Source: Polyangiaceae bacterium (GTDB lineage Bacteria > Myxococcota_A > Polyangia > Polyangiales > Polyangiaceae). Taken from it: a stretch of DNA of 64,000 bases. Positions 52,473-61,415 of the stretch are shown here, piece by piece. The notes beneath the pieces are model-generated. The model searched no databases. It was not told where the DNA came from and saw nothing but the letters and a program-made list of their open reading frames with translations. A program made the translations under genes and the position numbers. The first letter of the stretch is position 1. The number at the start of each line of letters is the position of its first letter. Location of the stretch: the NCBI GenBank assembly GCA_025936045.1, contig JAICUB010000001.1, positions 62,001-126,000 of the forward strand, in the 5' to 3' direction.

Positions 52473-54407
52473 TCAGCTCGCCGCTTGCGGTGAGCTCTTG
52501 TCCGCCGAGGCCGCGCGCGCCGATGCCCTCAGATACACCTCGGCAATATCCGCCTCGTCGAGCAGCCCGATCACGCGGCCGCCCACGTCGAGCACGGGCA
52601 ACTCGCGGAGCCCGTGCGATACCATGAGCTCGGTCGCGACGCGCAGGTCGTCCTCGACGCGCACCGAGACGGGCGGTTGCATGAGGTCGACGGCGACGGC
52701 CCACTGCGCGTCCGCAGGGGAGCCCGAAATGACGCGCACGGCGGCGCTCGTGACGACGCCGACGAGCTCTCCGGTGTCGTCGATCACCGGGAAAACTTCC
52801 TGCTTTTCCGCGTCGCTCGCGCGCTTCAGGATTTCCGTCGTGGGAGTTTGAGGCGCGAAGCAGATCGGGCGCTCGACCGCTGTGAGCAGTTCTCCGACGC
52901 GCGAGCTCTTCAGGACTTCGAACAGAAGAGCGTCGCGATGCAGTGGAGAATCTTGCTGTGTCACGAGTTGGGACGTGTAGAGCGCGCGCTTTCGGAGGGC
53001 GACGAAGGCGATGCCTTGCGCGAGCATGAGCGGGACGAGCAGGTCGTAGTTACCGGCGAGCTCGCAGACGAGGACGAGCGCGGCGAGGGGCGTGTGCGCG
53101 ATGCCGCCGTAGAACGTGCCCATGCCGACCAGGGCGAACGCGCCCGGCTGAAGGCGCGGGTCGTGAATCAAGAGCTGCGCTGCGCGACCGAAGGCGCCGC
53201 CAAGGAGGCCGCCCATGGCGAGGGACGGTGCGAAGTCGCCGGCACTGCCCCCGGAGCCGATGGTGAACGAGGCCGCGAGAACCTTGACGAGACCGAGTGT
53301 GGCCAGCAGCCCGACGGCGCCCCAGCCCGGGGGCAGCCACTCCGAGCCGGAAATGGCCATTTGAACCGCACCATACCCGCCGCCGAGCCCGCCGATGCCC
53401 TGGCCGGGGGTGCTGATTTTGAAGTCGACGAACACGATGAGCGGCGTGACGAGGATTCCGAGCAGGAGGCCGCCGATGGCCGGCTTCATCCAGACCGGTA
53501 CACCCATGCGCGCGAAGATCGCGGCGACGGCGCGAAACACCTTGAGGAACAGCACGGCCATGAGGGCGACGAACAACGCGAGTAGCCCGAATAGCGGGAG
53601 GTGCGCGGGCACGAAGGCGAACCGCGGGATCCTGCCGAACAACGTGGTTTCGCCGAAGAGGGAAATGACGACGGCGTAGGAGATGACGCTCGCGAGGACG
53701 CTCGGGATGAGCGCGTCCGATTCGAAGCCGTCGCGGTAGAGCACTTCCACCGCAAGGAGCGCGGCGCCGAGCGGCGTGCGGAAGACGGCGGAGATACCGG
53801 CGGCGACGCCCGCAACCATCAAGACGCGGCGCTCGCGCAGGCTCACGCGCAAGAGGCGCCCGACGAGCGCTCCGAGCGCGCCGCCCATTTGCATCGTCGG
53901 GCCTTCGCGCCCTCCCGCGCCGCCCGTCCCGAGCGTCAAAAACGAGGCGAACGGCTTGATCCAAAGCACGCGCGCTGGAATCGCGCCGTCGTCGTGGTGG
54001 AAGGCTTCGATCATGGCGTCGCCGCCGCCGCCGCGAGTCTCGGGAGCGAGGCGCGTGAGGAGCCCGCACCCGAGGCCGCCGAGCGCGGGGATGAACCCGA
54101 GGAGCCAGGGGCGAAACGTGTGGAGCTCGCCGGCCTTCGTGATGCGCTCGCCGTCGGCACGTAGCGGCGAGTACCCCGCGAACCCCTCGAGGAACACGCG
54201 CTGCACGTATTCGAGCCCCGCATAAAACGCGGCCCCCGCGAGGCCCGCGGCCACGCCGACGGCGGCCGCGTGCAGCAACGTGCGACTCACGAAGCGGAAA
54301 TCGAGCGGCGCGGCGTCGCTCAGAAACGACGGCAGGCGCCGCCCCCGGAAGGTCGCGAGCGCTCGCAGGCGTTGCTTCAACGCTTCGGGGAACGGAGGGG
54401 ACTGCAT
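52473..54407 (-). CDS. ClC-type chloride channel/transporter with CBS domains
   Basis: A 644-residue membrane protein. ClC core marks: GTGGAGGREGPTMQMGGALG with the gating Glu, GISAVFRTPLGAALLAVEVL, and IGSGGSAGDFAPSLAMGGLL. The C-terminal 130 residues hold a pair of CBS domains (PVIDDTGELVGVVTSAAVRV, LPVLDVGGRVIGLLDEADIA). The internal proton Glu found in ClC exchangers (EE) is Val here (VEVLYRD). ATG 54407 lacks a clear ribosome site. Confidence 0.9.
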   Translation of the reverse strand: MQSPPFPEALKQRLRALATFRGRRLPSFLSDAAPLDFRFVSRTLLHAAAVGVAAGLAGAAFYAGLEYVQRVFLEGFAGYSPLRADGERITKAGELHTFRPWLLGFIPALGGLGCGLLTRLAPETRGGGGDAMIEAFHHDDGAIPARVLWIKPFASFLTLGTGGAGGREGPTMQMGGALGALVGRLLRVSLRERRVLMVAGVAAGISAVFRTPLGAALLAVEVLYRDGFESDALIPSVLASVISYAVVISLFGETTLFGRIPRFAFVPAHLPLFGLLALFVALMAVLFLKVFRAVAAIFARMGVPVWMKPAIGGLLLGILVTPLIVFVDFKISTPGQGIGGLGGGYGAVQMAISGSEWLPPGWGAVGLLATLGLVKVLAASFTIGSGGSAGDFAPSLAMGGLLGGAFGRAAQLLIHDPRLQPGAFALVGMGTFYGGIAHTPLAALVLVCELAGNYDLLVPLMLAQGIAFVALRKRALYTSQLVTQQDSPLHRDALLFEVLKSSRVGELLTAVERPICFAPQTPTTEILKRASDAEKQEVFPVIDDTGELVGVVTSAAVRVISGSPADAQWAVAVDLMQPPVSVRVEDDLRVATELMVSHGLRELPVLDVGGRVIGLLDEADIAEVYLRASARAASADKSSPQAAS

Positions 54408-54463
54408 TCGGCCGGTCGCACGCTACTCCTGCGCCCCGACTTGTCTACCAGGGTGCGCTCCGG

Positions 54464-54503
54464 AGCTACCGGCCAGCGTGCGCTCCGGAGCGACCCGGTA
54501 GCT
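54464..54503. terminator. Hairpin at the end of the NrsF-like gene
   Basis: Arms agctaccgg and ccggtagct (9 bp) enclose 22 bases that themselves contain the palindrome ctccggag. A 14-bp direct repeat gtgcgctccggagc occurs around it. It overlaps the stop of the NrsF-like gene (minus strand) and may end that transcript before the ClC gene. Confidence 0.45.
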
Positions 54504-55234
54504 CACGGACGCGTGAAGCGCGAAAAGACGAGCCCGCCGAGCACGGCCGAAACGAGCACGGCACCGCCGTGCGCGACGACGATGTGCGTCTTGCCGACGA
54601 CCGGACAATGCAGGGTGAAGAGCGCGGCCGCTACCAGACCGCAACCGCCGCCGAGCAGCGCGCTCCGCCAGATCGCCCCCGCGGCGAACGCGCCGCGCAA
54701 CACGACCGCCGCGCTCGCAATCGGTAATAGTGCCCAAGCAAGCGTGCTGTTCAAGCAGTAGGCGCCGAACATCAGATTGCCGGTCTCCCCATGCCGATAC
54801 GGCGCCGGCACGGCGAGACCGGCCACGAGGAAAACCAGCGGACACATGAGCGCCAGCATCACGATCGAGAGCGGTCTCGCGCCGAGTCCCAGCTGCCCCT
54901 GCTGCGCCGCCGCGACGATGGCCAAGACGCCGGCGCTCAAGGGTGCGACGATCAAGCCGAGCACGTAGCCGAGCGAGAGCCGCGCCAGATCGCCGCGCAG
55001 GCCGAAGGCGAGAAATTGCACCGTCAACCACGCCACGCTGAGCGCGATCGCCGCTCGACGTCGCTTGCCGAGCTCAGCCCGCGTCGCCGGCGGAGCCCGT
55101 AGCCGGGCGGCGGTGACGAACCCCGGCGCTCGTGGCCGGCTGTCGCGCGGCCGGGACGGAACGTCGGGAATGTCGTCGAAATTGGGCATTTTGCCGACGT
55201 GGGTCCGTGGCGGAGGAGTCGGCTCCGTCGCCAT
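54503..55234 (-). CDS. NrsF-like (DUF1109) membrane anti-sigma factor, copy 1
   Basis: A 243-residue protein with a cytoplasmic N-terminal part (MPNFDDIPDVPSRPRDSRPR) and about six membrane helices. The C-terminal pattern GAIWRSALLGGGCGLVAAAL, FTLHCPVVGKTHIVVAHGG is like NrsF/DUF1109 anti-sigma proteins, with conserved Cys and His. A paralogue is coded at 56006-56770, with the same PDxxDVPDVPS start. It follows the ECF sigma gene 55304-55927 on the same strand, 69 bases apart. The start may be 55234 or 55189. Confidence 0.7.
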   Translation of the reverse strand: MATEPTPPPRTHVGKMPNFDDIPDVPSRPRDSRPRAPGFVTAARLRAPPATRAELGKRRRAAIALSVAWLTVQFLAFGLRGDLARLSLGYVLGLIVAPLSAGVLAIVAAAQQGQLGLGARPLSIVMLALMCPLVFLVAGLAVPAPYRHGETGNLMFGAYCLNSTLAWALLPIASAAVVLRGAFAAGAIWRSALLGGGCGLVAAALFTLHCPVVGKTHIVVAHGGAVLVSAVLGGLVFSRFTRP

Positions 55235-55303
55235 TACGCTCGGCGCGCCGGCGCGTTTCCTTTTTTGTTCGAGCTTCGAGCGCGGGGCGAGGGCGGCCGC
55301 TAC

Positions 55304-55927
55304 TCAACGCGAATCGAGCTTTGCGAGCTCGGTTCGGATCATTTCGTAAGCCTGGAACGCCCGGAGCTTCACTGCGCCCTCCGACGCCCCGAGCACCTGC
55401 GCGGCCGCGGCCACGCTGAGCCCTTCGTAGCGCAGCAGCACGAACGCTTCACGCCGCAGCGTGGTCATTCCGGCGAGCGTTCGTTCGACCGCCTCCGCAG
55501 CGCGCCGCGCAATCAAGTTCTGCTCGCCGTCGCCTTCGGGGCTCGGTCGCGCGGCGTTGCGCGCTCCAAGCTCGGTGTCCTCGAGTACGAGTGGGCGGCG
55601 GCGGGCCGCGCGCGCCGCATCGAGGTAGCAGTTTCGCGCGACGGCGTAAGCCCAGGGCACCACCGGCATCCCGGGCGTGAAGTGGCCGCGCGCCTGGTAC
55701 ATCTTCAGCATGGTCTCTTGGACGAGATCGTCGGCCAAGCTCGGCGAGCCGGAAAGCCGCTTCAAAAAGGCGGCTAGCCGTGGCGCAAGCGCGCTGAACA
55801 CCTCGTGGAACGCAGCGTCGTCACCCTCGGCGCAGCGCGCCATCGCGAGATCGGCGGCATGGGTCGCCTCGCTCTCCGAGCTCGGCGCTCGCGCGCTCAT
55901 GTCGAGGGAAACCGAAGACGACTGCAT
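55304..55927 (-). CDS. ECF RNA polymerase sigma factor
   Basis: A 207-residue sigma-70 family protein. Region 2: FSALAPRLAAFLKRLSGSPS, LADDLVQETMLKMYQARGHF, WAYAVARNCYLDAARAARRR. Region 4: MTTLRREAFVLLRYEGLSVA, AAAQVLGASEGAVKLRAFQA. The layout is like SigF-type ECF factors that work with NrsF. It sits between two paralogous NrsF-like genes, one downstream on the same strand and one divergent. Confidence 0.9.
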   Translation of the reverse strand: MQSSSVSLDMSARAPSSESEATHAADLAMARCAEGDDAAFHEVFSALAPRLAAFLKRLSGSPSLADDLVQETMLKMYQARGHFTPGMPVVPWAYAVARNCYLDAARAARRRPLVLEDTELGARNAARPSPEGDGEQNLIARRAAEAVERTLAGMTTLRREAFVLLRYEGLSVAAAAQVLGASEGAVKLRAFQAYEMIRTELAKLDSR

Positions 55928-56005
55928 CTCCCATCTCGCAAATAGGCGTGTTCCCGATCCGACACAAGCGCTCGCGGGTCGCCGCGTCGACGTTCAGGAT
56001 TTGGG

Positions 56006-56770
56006 GTGACAGCCCAGAGAAAAGCGACCACTCTAAAGCGAGCGATGACGGGCAGCGTCAAAGGAGCGAGCTCTCGGAGCGAAACGCTGCCCGACTTCAG
56101 CGACGTCCCGGACGTCCCGAGTGCGGCCGCCCCCAAGCTCGAACTCGTGCAAGGCCTCGGCTCTCGCGCGCGATTCACGTCCGCGCCGACACGCGCGGAC
56201 GTGCGGCGCCGGCGCCTGCTCGCCCTCGGCGTGGTCGTGCTCTGGGCGCTCGCGCAGTTCGGTGCGCTCGGCCTGCGCTTCGATGCTGCCAGGCTGTCGT
56301 TCGCCTACGTCGCGCTCACGTTCGCGCTCCCGCTCGCGCTCGGCTTGCTCGGACTCGCGATCGCGGTTCAGCCCGGTCGCCTCGGGCTCGGCGCGCAGGG
56401 CGGTCTGCTCGTGGGTTTGGTCGTGCTCGGCCCGCTTTCCGTGATCGGGACGGCGCTGCTCGTGCCCGAGCCGTACGCGGGCGGCCTCGCCGGCGATCGT
56501 TTATCGAGCTTCGTGTGCGGCGATCTCGCGCTCGGCTGGGCTGCGGTGCCGATCCTCGGTGCCGCGCTCGCGCTGCGTGGCGCCTTCGCAGGCGGCGCCG
56601 TCTGGCGCAGCGCGCTCGTCGGCGTTGCGTGTGGTCTCGGCGCCGCCGTTGCGGCTCAGGTTCGCTGTCCGATCACCGGTGGTGCGCACATCGCGATCGC
56701 GCACGGCGGCGTCGTGGTGATTTCGGCGCTGCTCGGCGCGTTGCTGTTGCCGCGCGCGACGCGCGTGTGA
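56006..56770 (+). CDS. NrsF-like (DUF1109) membrane anti-sigma factor, copy 2
   Basis: A 254-residue paralogue of the protein at 54503. Shared parts include LPDFSDVPDVPS at the start, GGAVWRSALVGVACGLGAAV and AQVRCPITGGAHIAIAHGG at the end, and about six membrane helices. It diverges from the sigma-factor gene with 78 bases between, so both could be under the sigma factor's own control. Starts GTG 56006 (AGGAT upstream) and ATG 56045 are possible. Confidence 0.7.
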   Translation: MTAQRKATTLKRAMTGSVKGASSRSETLPDFSDVPDVPSAAAPKLELVQGLGSRARFTSAPTRADVRRRRLLALGVVVLWALAQFGALGLRFDAARLSFAYVALTFALPLALGLLGLAIAVQPGRLGLGAQGGLLVGLVVLGPLSVIGTALLVPEPYAGGLAGDRLSSFVCGDLALGWAAVPILGAALALRGAFAGGAVWRSALVGVACGLGAAVAAQVRCPITGGAHIAIAHGGVVVISALLGALLLPRATRV

Positions 56771-56791
56771 ACGAGCCGGGGCGCGCCGCCT

Positions 56792-58009
56792 CTACTTCTG
56801 GCAGACGTGGACGTAGTCGATCACCATCCGCTGCGGGAAGACGGTGGTGTCGTCGGGATCGCCTGGCCAATCGCCGCCGACGGCCAAATTCAAGATGAAG
56901 AAGAACCCGTGATCGAACACCCAGGTATTGCCGCCGATGTCGGCGGGGGTCTTGGTCGAGTAGAGGTTATCGTCGACGTACCAGCGAATCGCGTCGGTTT
57001 CCCACTCGATCGCGAAGATGTGGAAGTCGTCCGAGAACGCAGCGCCGCCCGGGAGGGTGTAAGACGCCGTCGGTCCTGCGGATCCCGAATAGCCCGGCCC
57101 GTGCATGGTGCCGTGCGCGATCGACGGCTCGCGGCCCAGGTTTTCCATGATGTCGATTTCGCCGGTGTTCGGCCAGGAGTTGCCGCCGAGCAACCAGTAG
57201 GCGGGCCACATCCCCTGCCCATACGGGAGCTTCATTCGACCCTCGAAGCGGCCGTAGGTGAAGGTCTTCTTGCCCTCCGTCTTGAGGCGCGCGGACGTGT
57301 ATTGTCTGCCTTCGCGAGCCTCTTTGCGCGCCTCGATGACGAGGTTGCCGTTGCCGTCGAGTGAGGCGTTGGTGGTGCCGGTCGTGTAGTCCTGAAGCTC
57401 GCCGTTGTACCAATTGGGGCCGCTGTCGTACGTCCACTTGCTGCCGTCGACCGCGCTGCCGGACGCTCCGTCGAAGTCGTCGCTCCAGACGAGCTTCCAG
57501 TCGGCGTCAGGACACCTCGCGCCCGCGGGCGCTCCTCCGCTGCCTGCCGTCCCTGCAGCGGCGCCGCCCGAGCTCTGAACGCCGCCGGCGCCGGACGCGC
57601 CTCCGGTGCCTCGGCCGCCACTCGCGGACGCGCCGCCCATGGCCGACCGCGCCCCGACGCCGCCACCGCCGCCGGCTCCCCCGCTCGCAGTGATGCCGCC
57701 GGTGGACATCTGACCTGCACCCGTGCCGCCGCTCCCGCCGCCAGCGCCCGCGCCGCCGGTAGACGAACGGCCGCCCATCCCGGTGCCGCCGCTTCCGCCG
57801 CTAGCGGGCGAGCCACCGACAGGCAATGCGCCGCCGGAGCCAGCGCGATCGGCGACCTCGGCGCCACCGCTCGCCGTGACGCCTCCGCCGCCGGCTGCTT
57901 GGCCCCCCGTGCCTCCGCTCGTCGCGTCGTTCGAGCTTCGCGAGCCGCAGGCAGGCAAGAGCGCCTGCGTCAGTACGAACGAAAGGATGGGTGCACTTCG
58001 CTGCATCAT
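56792..58009 (-). CDS. GH16 beta-glucanase lipoprotein
   Basis: A 405-residue lipoprotein (QALLPAC), Gly/Ala/Ser linker to about residue 160, then a GH16 jelly roll: WKLVWSDDFDGASGSAVDGS, FEGRMKLPYGQGMWPAYWLL, the catalytic GEIDIMENLG with Glu284, Asp286 and Glu289, and FFFILNLAVGGDWPG. The pattern fits laminarinase (endo-1,3-beta-glucanase). It starts 5 bases after the stop of the GH3 gene, last in a three-gene operon for beta-glucan breakdown. Confidence 0.92.
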   Translation of the reverse strand: MMQRSAPILSFVLTQALLPACGSRSSNDATSGGTGGQAAGGGGVTASGGAEVADRAGSGGALPVGGSPASGGSGGTGMGGRSSTGGAGAGGGSGGTGAGQMSTGGITASGGAGGGGGVGARSAMGGASASGGRGTGGASGAGGVQSSGGAAAGTAGSGGAPAGARCPDADWKLVWSDDFDGASGSAVDGSKWTYDSGPNWYNGELQDYTTGTTNASLDGNGNLVIEARKEAREGRQYTSARLKTEGKKTFTYGRFEGRMKLPYGQGMWPAYWLLGGNSWPNTGEIDIMENLGREPSIAHGTMHGPGYSGSAGPTASYTLPGGAAFSDDFHIFAIEWETDAIRWYVDDNLYSTKTPADIGGNTWVFDHGFFFILNLAVGGDWPGDPDDTTVFPQRMVIDYVHVCQK

Positions 58010-58014
58010 ACAGT

Positions 58015-60099
58015 TTAGTACGTGAGGCCGTACCCGAAAGGAAAAAGGGGAGGATCGGTTTCGTAATCCGCGTCGCCGACGTTGATGGGGATTTGCGCCA
58101 TCGTCCTCGGCCAAGAATGACCGAGTTTCCCGCTCGGCGCATAGCGACCGAACAAAACGTCGGCGAGCGCGTCGGCTTCCGAGCCCGGCAGCCAGGCAGC
58201 GAGCCAAGCGTCGGCCAAGGTCAGGTACGGCTCGATGATGAGCGGCCGCCCGCTGAGGATCACCGCCACGACCGGCAGCCCCGAGTTCCGCGCCGCTTGC
58301 AGCGCGGGAACGTCGGGGGTCCGGCTCGCGAGATCGAGATCCGTCGTATCGCCTTTGCTCTCGGCGTAGGGCGCTTCGCTCAGCACGACGATGACGTGCG
58401 TCGTGCCGTCCGGAATGCCGCTTCCGTCCTCCGAGTAGGTGACGTTCCCGCTACCGGCGATCGCCTGGATCCCCGTCAGAATGGTCGTCCCCGTCGATAC
58501 GCCGGGAGCCGTGCTGCTCGTTCCGAGACCCTGCCAATCGACCGTCCAGCCGCCGCACTGGCGCTGCAGTGAGTCCGCACCCGACCCGGCGACGTGAACC
58601 TTCGCCGTCGCCGGCAGCGGAAGCACGGCGCTTTCGTTGCGCAGCAGCACCGCCGACTCTCGGACCGCACGGCGCGCGACATCGCGGTGCGCTTGCGAAC
58701 CGATTTCTGCGAGCCACGCGGAGTCCCCGCTCGGGTCGTAGTCGGGCGCCAGCATGCCGTGCTCGCATTTGATCGTGAGGATACGCGTCACGGCGTCGTC
58801 GATGCGCGACATCGGGATGTACGCGGAGCCCGTCGCGCTCGGCGCCGCTTCGAGCAGCTCGACGTCCTCCGCGGCCTTGTAGGGCTCCATGAGCATGTCG
58901 ATGCCCGCGTTCACGGCCGTGGCGACCTGCGTTGCGGCATCGCCCGCGAGCTGGGCGGACGCCGCCCAGTCGGAGCCCAAAATACCGCGGAATCCCAGCT
59001 CGCCTTTGAGCACGTCGGTCAGCCAGTGGCCGTTTCCGGTCATCTTCACGCCGTTGTAGCTGCTGTACGAAACCATGATGCTGCCGACGCCGGCGTTGAT
59101 CAGCGGTTGATACACCTCGACGCCGAGCTTTCGGAACGTGGCCTCGTCGAGCACGGTGTCCGCCTGATCCACGCCTCCCTCGGTCGCGCCGTCGCCCGCG
59201 AAATGCTTGGCGCAGGCGACCACCGACGTCGGCGCGCGGAGCGAGTCGCCCTGGAGGCCCTTCACCAGCGCGACGCCCATCTCGGCTGCGAGCGCCGGCT
59301 GTTCCGAGTAGCTCTCGAAGGTGCGGCCCCAGCGTTCGTCCTGAGCCGGTGAGATCGTCGGACCAAACGTCCAGTCGATGCTCGTGCCGTGCATTTCGAG
59401 AGCAGTGACGTGACCTATCTCGGTGACGAGCGCGGGATCCCGCGTGGCGCCGAGACCGATGTTGTGTGGAAACACGACGGTGTTGCTGACGTTGTTGTTC
59501 CCGTGGACGGCGTCGATGCCGTAGATGAGCGGGATCCCGAAACCGCTCGCCTGGGCTTCGAAGCCCTCGACGAAGGTGCGCCAGGTTTGGGGGGCGTCGT
59601 CCGTCGGGGGGTCGGAGCTGCCGCCGCTGAATACCGAGCCGAACTGGTACGTGGCGACGTCCGCGGCCACGATCCCCGCCGAATCGGCCTGAACCATCTG
59701 TCCCGCCTTTTGCCGGGGCGTCATATTCGCCAGGATCTGAGCGGCCTGGTCGAGACACGCTTGGCTCGGTTGCCACGGCGCGACCGGCGCCGGGTAGGTG
59801 AACGCGGTCGCTCCCGTGCCCGCTCCGCCAGCCGTCGCCTGGCCCCCGGTGGCGCTGCCTGCGGCCCCACCGCTCGTCGCGCCGCTCCCGCCCGTTCCTC
59901 CAGTCGCACCGGCACCGGCGGTCGCGTTCATACCCGCACCGGCACCGGCGGTCGCGCTCATGCCCGGACCAGCGCCGGCGGTCGCGCTCATGCCCGCGCC
60001 GCCTCGGCTTCCTTGCTCGCTCGCGTCGTCGCACGCAAGCGTCGTGGAAACGAGGAGACAACCGACGCACGCAAGCGTGCATTGGCGACTCAGGGCCAC
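58015..60099 (-). CDS. GH3 beta-glucosidase lipoprotein (exo-1,3/1,4-glucosidase type)
   Basis: A 694-residue enzyme. Lipobox-like VSTTLAC, a short linker made of AGAGMSATAG repeats, then GH3 domains 1 and 2: IPLIYGIDAVHGNNN, VVACAKHFAGDGATEGGVDQ, nucleophile Asp377 in GILGSDWAA, and AVLLRNESAVLPLPATAKVH. Similar to ExoP-type enzymes, it should release glucose from beta-1,3/1,4-glucan oligomers made by the GH16 enzymes on either side. GTG 60099 overlaps the end of the upstream GH16 gene by 10 bases. Confidence 0.92.
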   Translation of the reverse strand: MALSRQCTLACVGCLLVSTTLACDDASEQGSRGGAGMSATAGAGPGMSATAGAGAGMNATAGAGATGGTGGSGATSGGAAGSATGGQATAGGAGTGATAFTYPAPVAPWQPSQACLDQAAQILANMTPRQKAGQMVQADSAGIVAADVATYQFGSVFSGGSSDPPTDDAPQTWRTFVEGFEAQASGFGIPLIYGIDAVHGNNNVSNTVVFPHNIGLGATRDPALVTEIGHVTALEMHGTSIDWTFGPTISPAQDERWGRTFESYSEQPALAAEMGVALVKGLQGDSLRAPTSVVACAKHFAGDGATEGGVDQADTVLDEATFRKLGVEVYQPLINAGVGSIMVSYSSYNGVKMTGNGHWLTDVLKGELGFRGILGSDWAASAQLAGDAATQVATAVNAGIDMLMEPYKAAEDVELLEAAPSATGSAYIPMSRIDDAVTRILTIKCEHGMLAPDYDPSGDSAWLAEIGSQAHRDVARRAVRESAVLLRNESAVLPLPATAKVHVAGSGADSLQRQCGGWTVDWQGLGTSSTAPGVSTGTTILTGIQAIAGSGNVTYSEDGSGIPDGTTHVIVVLSEAPYAESKGDTTDLDLASRTPDVPALQAARNSGLPVVAVILSGRPLIIEPYLTLADAWLAAWLPGSEADALADVLFGRYAPSGKLGHSWPRTMAQIPINVGDADYETDPPLFPFGYGLTY
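59911..60000 (-). repeat. 30-bp tandem repeat in GH3 linker
   Basis: Three 30-bp units with few differences encode the AGAGMSATAG repeats of the GH3 lipoprotein linker. Confidence 0.88.
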
Positions 60100-61415
60100 G
60101 AGCCTCGAGCGGGAGCTGCCCGCCGTCGGCGCAAGACACCCGCGAGCGCGAGGAGGACCGCCGCGCCGATGCCCGGTTCACTCTGTGAGGAGTTGGCGGG
60201 TGGCACGCGACAGCCGCAGCCGCTCGTCTCATTGGCCTTCGGGTGATCACTGCCGGGTGCACCGGCCGCCGTCGCCATGCCGCCCGCCGCGGGACCGCCC
60301 CCCGTGGCGCTCGGCCCGCCGGAAGAGGCGCCCCCGGTGAATCCACTGGCGGGCATCCCCGCCGTGCCGGCCGAGCTCGGAGCGCCCGAAGTGCCCACTC
60401 CACTCGTTCCGCCCGTCGTTGCAGGGCTCCCGCCCGAGCCTCCGACGTCGGGCGTCCCGCTCCCACCGCCCGCGCCGCCTGCTGCTCCGCTGGCGCTCGC
60501 TCCGCCGGCGCCGCTCGCGCCACCAGCGGCAGCGGTCATGCCCCCGCTGCTCGAGGCGCCGCCCGCGGTCGCGCCCGCAGCCGCTCCCGACATGCCGGCT
60601 GTCCCGCTGTTGCCGCCCATGCCGGTCGCACCGGCCGTGCCCATGCCCATGGTGCAACCGTCGGTCATTGCGCCGGTCGTCCCTGTTGCGGCGTCGTCCG
60701 TCATCGAGAGTACTGCGCAGCCACTCAGAAAGTTGACGTTGAGTGGGTCATGCGTGGAGAGGTTTTTCGGTGAGCCCCAGTTGCCGGTGAGCCAGCCGCT
60801 CGGGGCCGTCGCTGCGTCGAAGTCCTCACGCCAGGCGAGGGTGAACGCACCGTTCGCGAAGGACGAGAACTGAACCCAGTCGATGTACTGAAACACCGGC
60901 AGGATACTGGGGCTGAAGTTGCCGCCGAAGGACGAGTCGCCCGGCCAGATATTGAAATGGATCTGCATGGCCGTCGCGTTCTGCGCGTAGGCGGCCGCTG
61001 CGTCGCCGGTCTCGCGTCGAATCTCCGCACCGTCGAGGGACCATGCGATGTAGTCCGCCGTCCACTCGTACGCGTAGACGTGGAACCCTCCGCAGAGGTC
61101 GGCGGTCGTCGCCGGCTTCTGGGTGTGGCTGACGGAAGGGTTACCGTAGAGGGCGTTGGTCTGAAGCTGGCACGTCGCGCCAATCTTCTCGTAATCGAGC
61201 TCGTTCCAGAACGTGCCGGCCTGCTCGGAGCCGTCCTTCCATAGAAAAAATGCGCTCACGACGCCGTCGCCGGGCGCGAAACGCACGCGCGCTTCGAAGC
61301 GGCCGTAGCCGTAGGCCGGGCTCGTGTAGAGCTCGGCGCTCTTCGTCGCGCCGGCGACGCCATGGAAGAGAAGGACGCCAAGGACGCAGAGCGATGTCAG
61401 TCCAAACCTGTTCAT
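60090..61415 (-). CDS. GH16 beta-glucanase with C-terminal MYXO-CTERM-like anchor
   Basis: A 441-residue protein with reversed layout. A normal signal (LLFHGVAGA) is followed directly by the GH16 domain (SPAYGYGRFEARVRFAPGDG, catalytic FWNELDYEKIG with Glu72, Asp74, Glu76, then FHVYAYEWTADYIAWSLDGA). From about residue 255 comes a Gly/Ala/Ser linker, then the tail GCGCRVPP ... a hydrophobic helix (GIGAAVLLALAGVL) and RRRR, typical of MYXO-CTERM surface sorting. First gene of the GH16-GH3-GH16 operon. Likely a licheninase/laminarinase held at the cell surface by its C terminus. Confidence 0.88.
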   Translation of the reverse strand: MNRFGLTSLCVLGVLLFHGVAGATKSAELYTSPAYGYGRFEARVRFAPGDGVVSAFFLWKDGSEQAGTFWNELDYEKIGATCQLQTNALYGNPSVSHTQKPATTADLCGGFHVYAYEWTADYIAWSLDGAEIRRETGDAAAAYAQNATAMQIHFNIWPGDSSFGGNFSPSILPVFQYIDWVQFSSFANGAFTLAWREDFDAATAPSGWLTGNWGSPKNLSTHDPLNVNFLSGCAVLSMTDDAATGTTGAMTDGCTMGMGTAGATGMGGNSGTAGMSGAAAGATAGGASSSGGMTAAAGGASGAGGASASGAAGGAGGGSGTPDVGGSGGSPATTGGTSGVGTSGAPSSAGTAGMPASGFTGGASSGGPSATGGGPAAGGMATAAGAPGSDHPKANETSGCGCRVPPANSSQSEPGIGAAVLLALAGVLRRRRAAPARGSWP

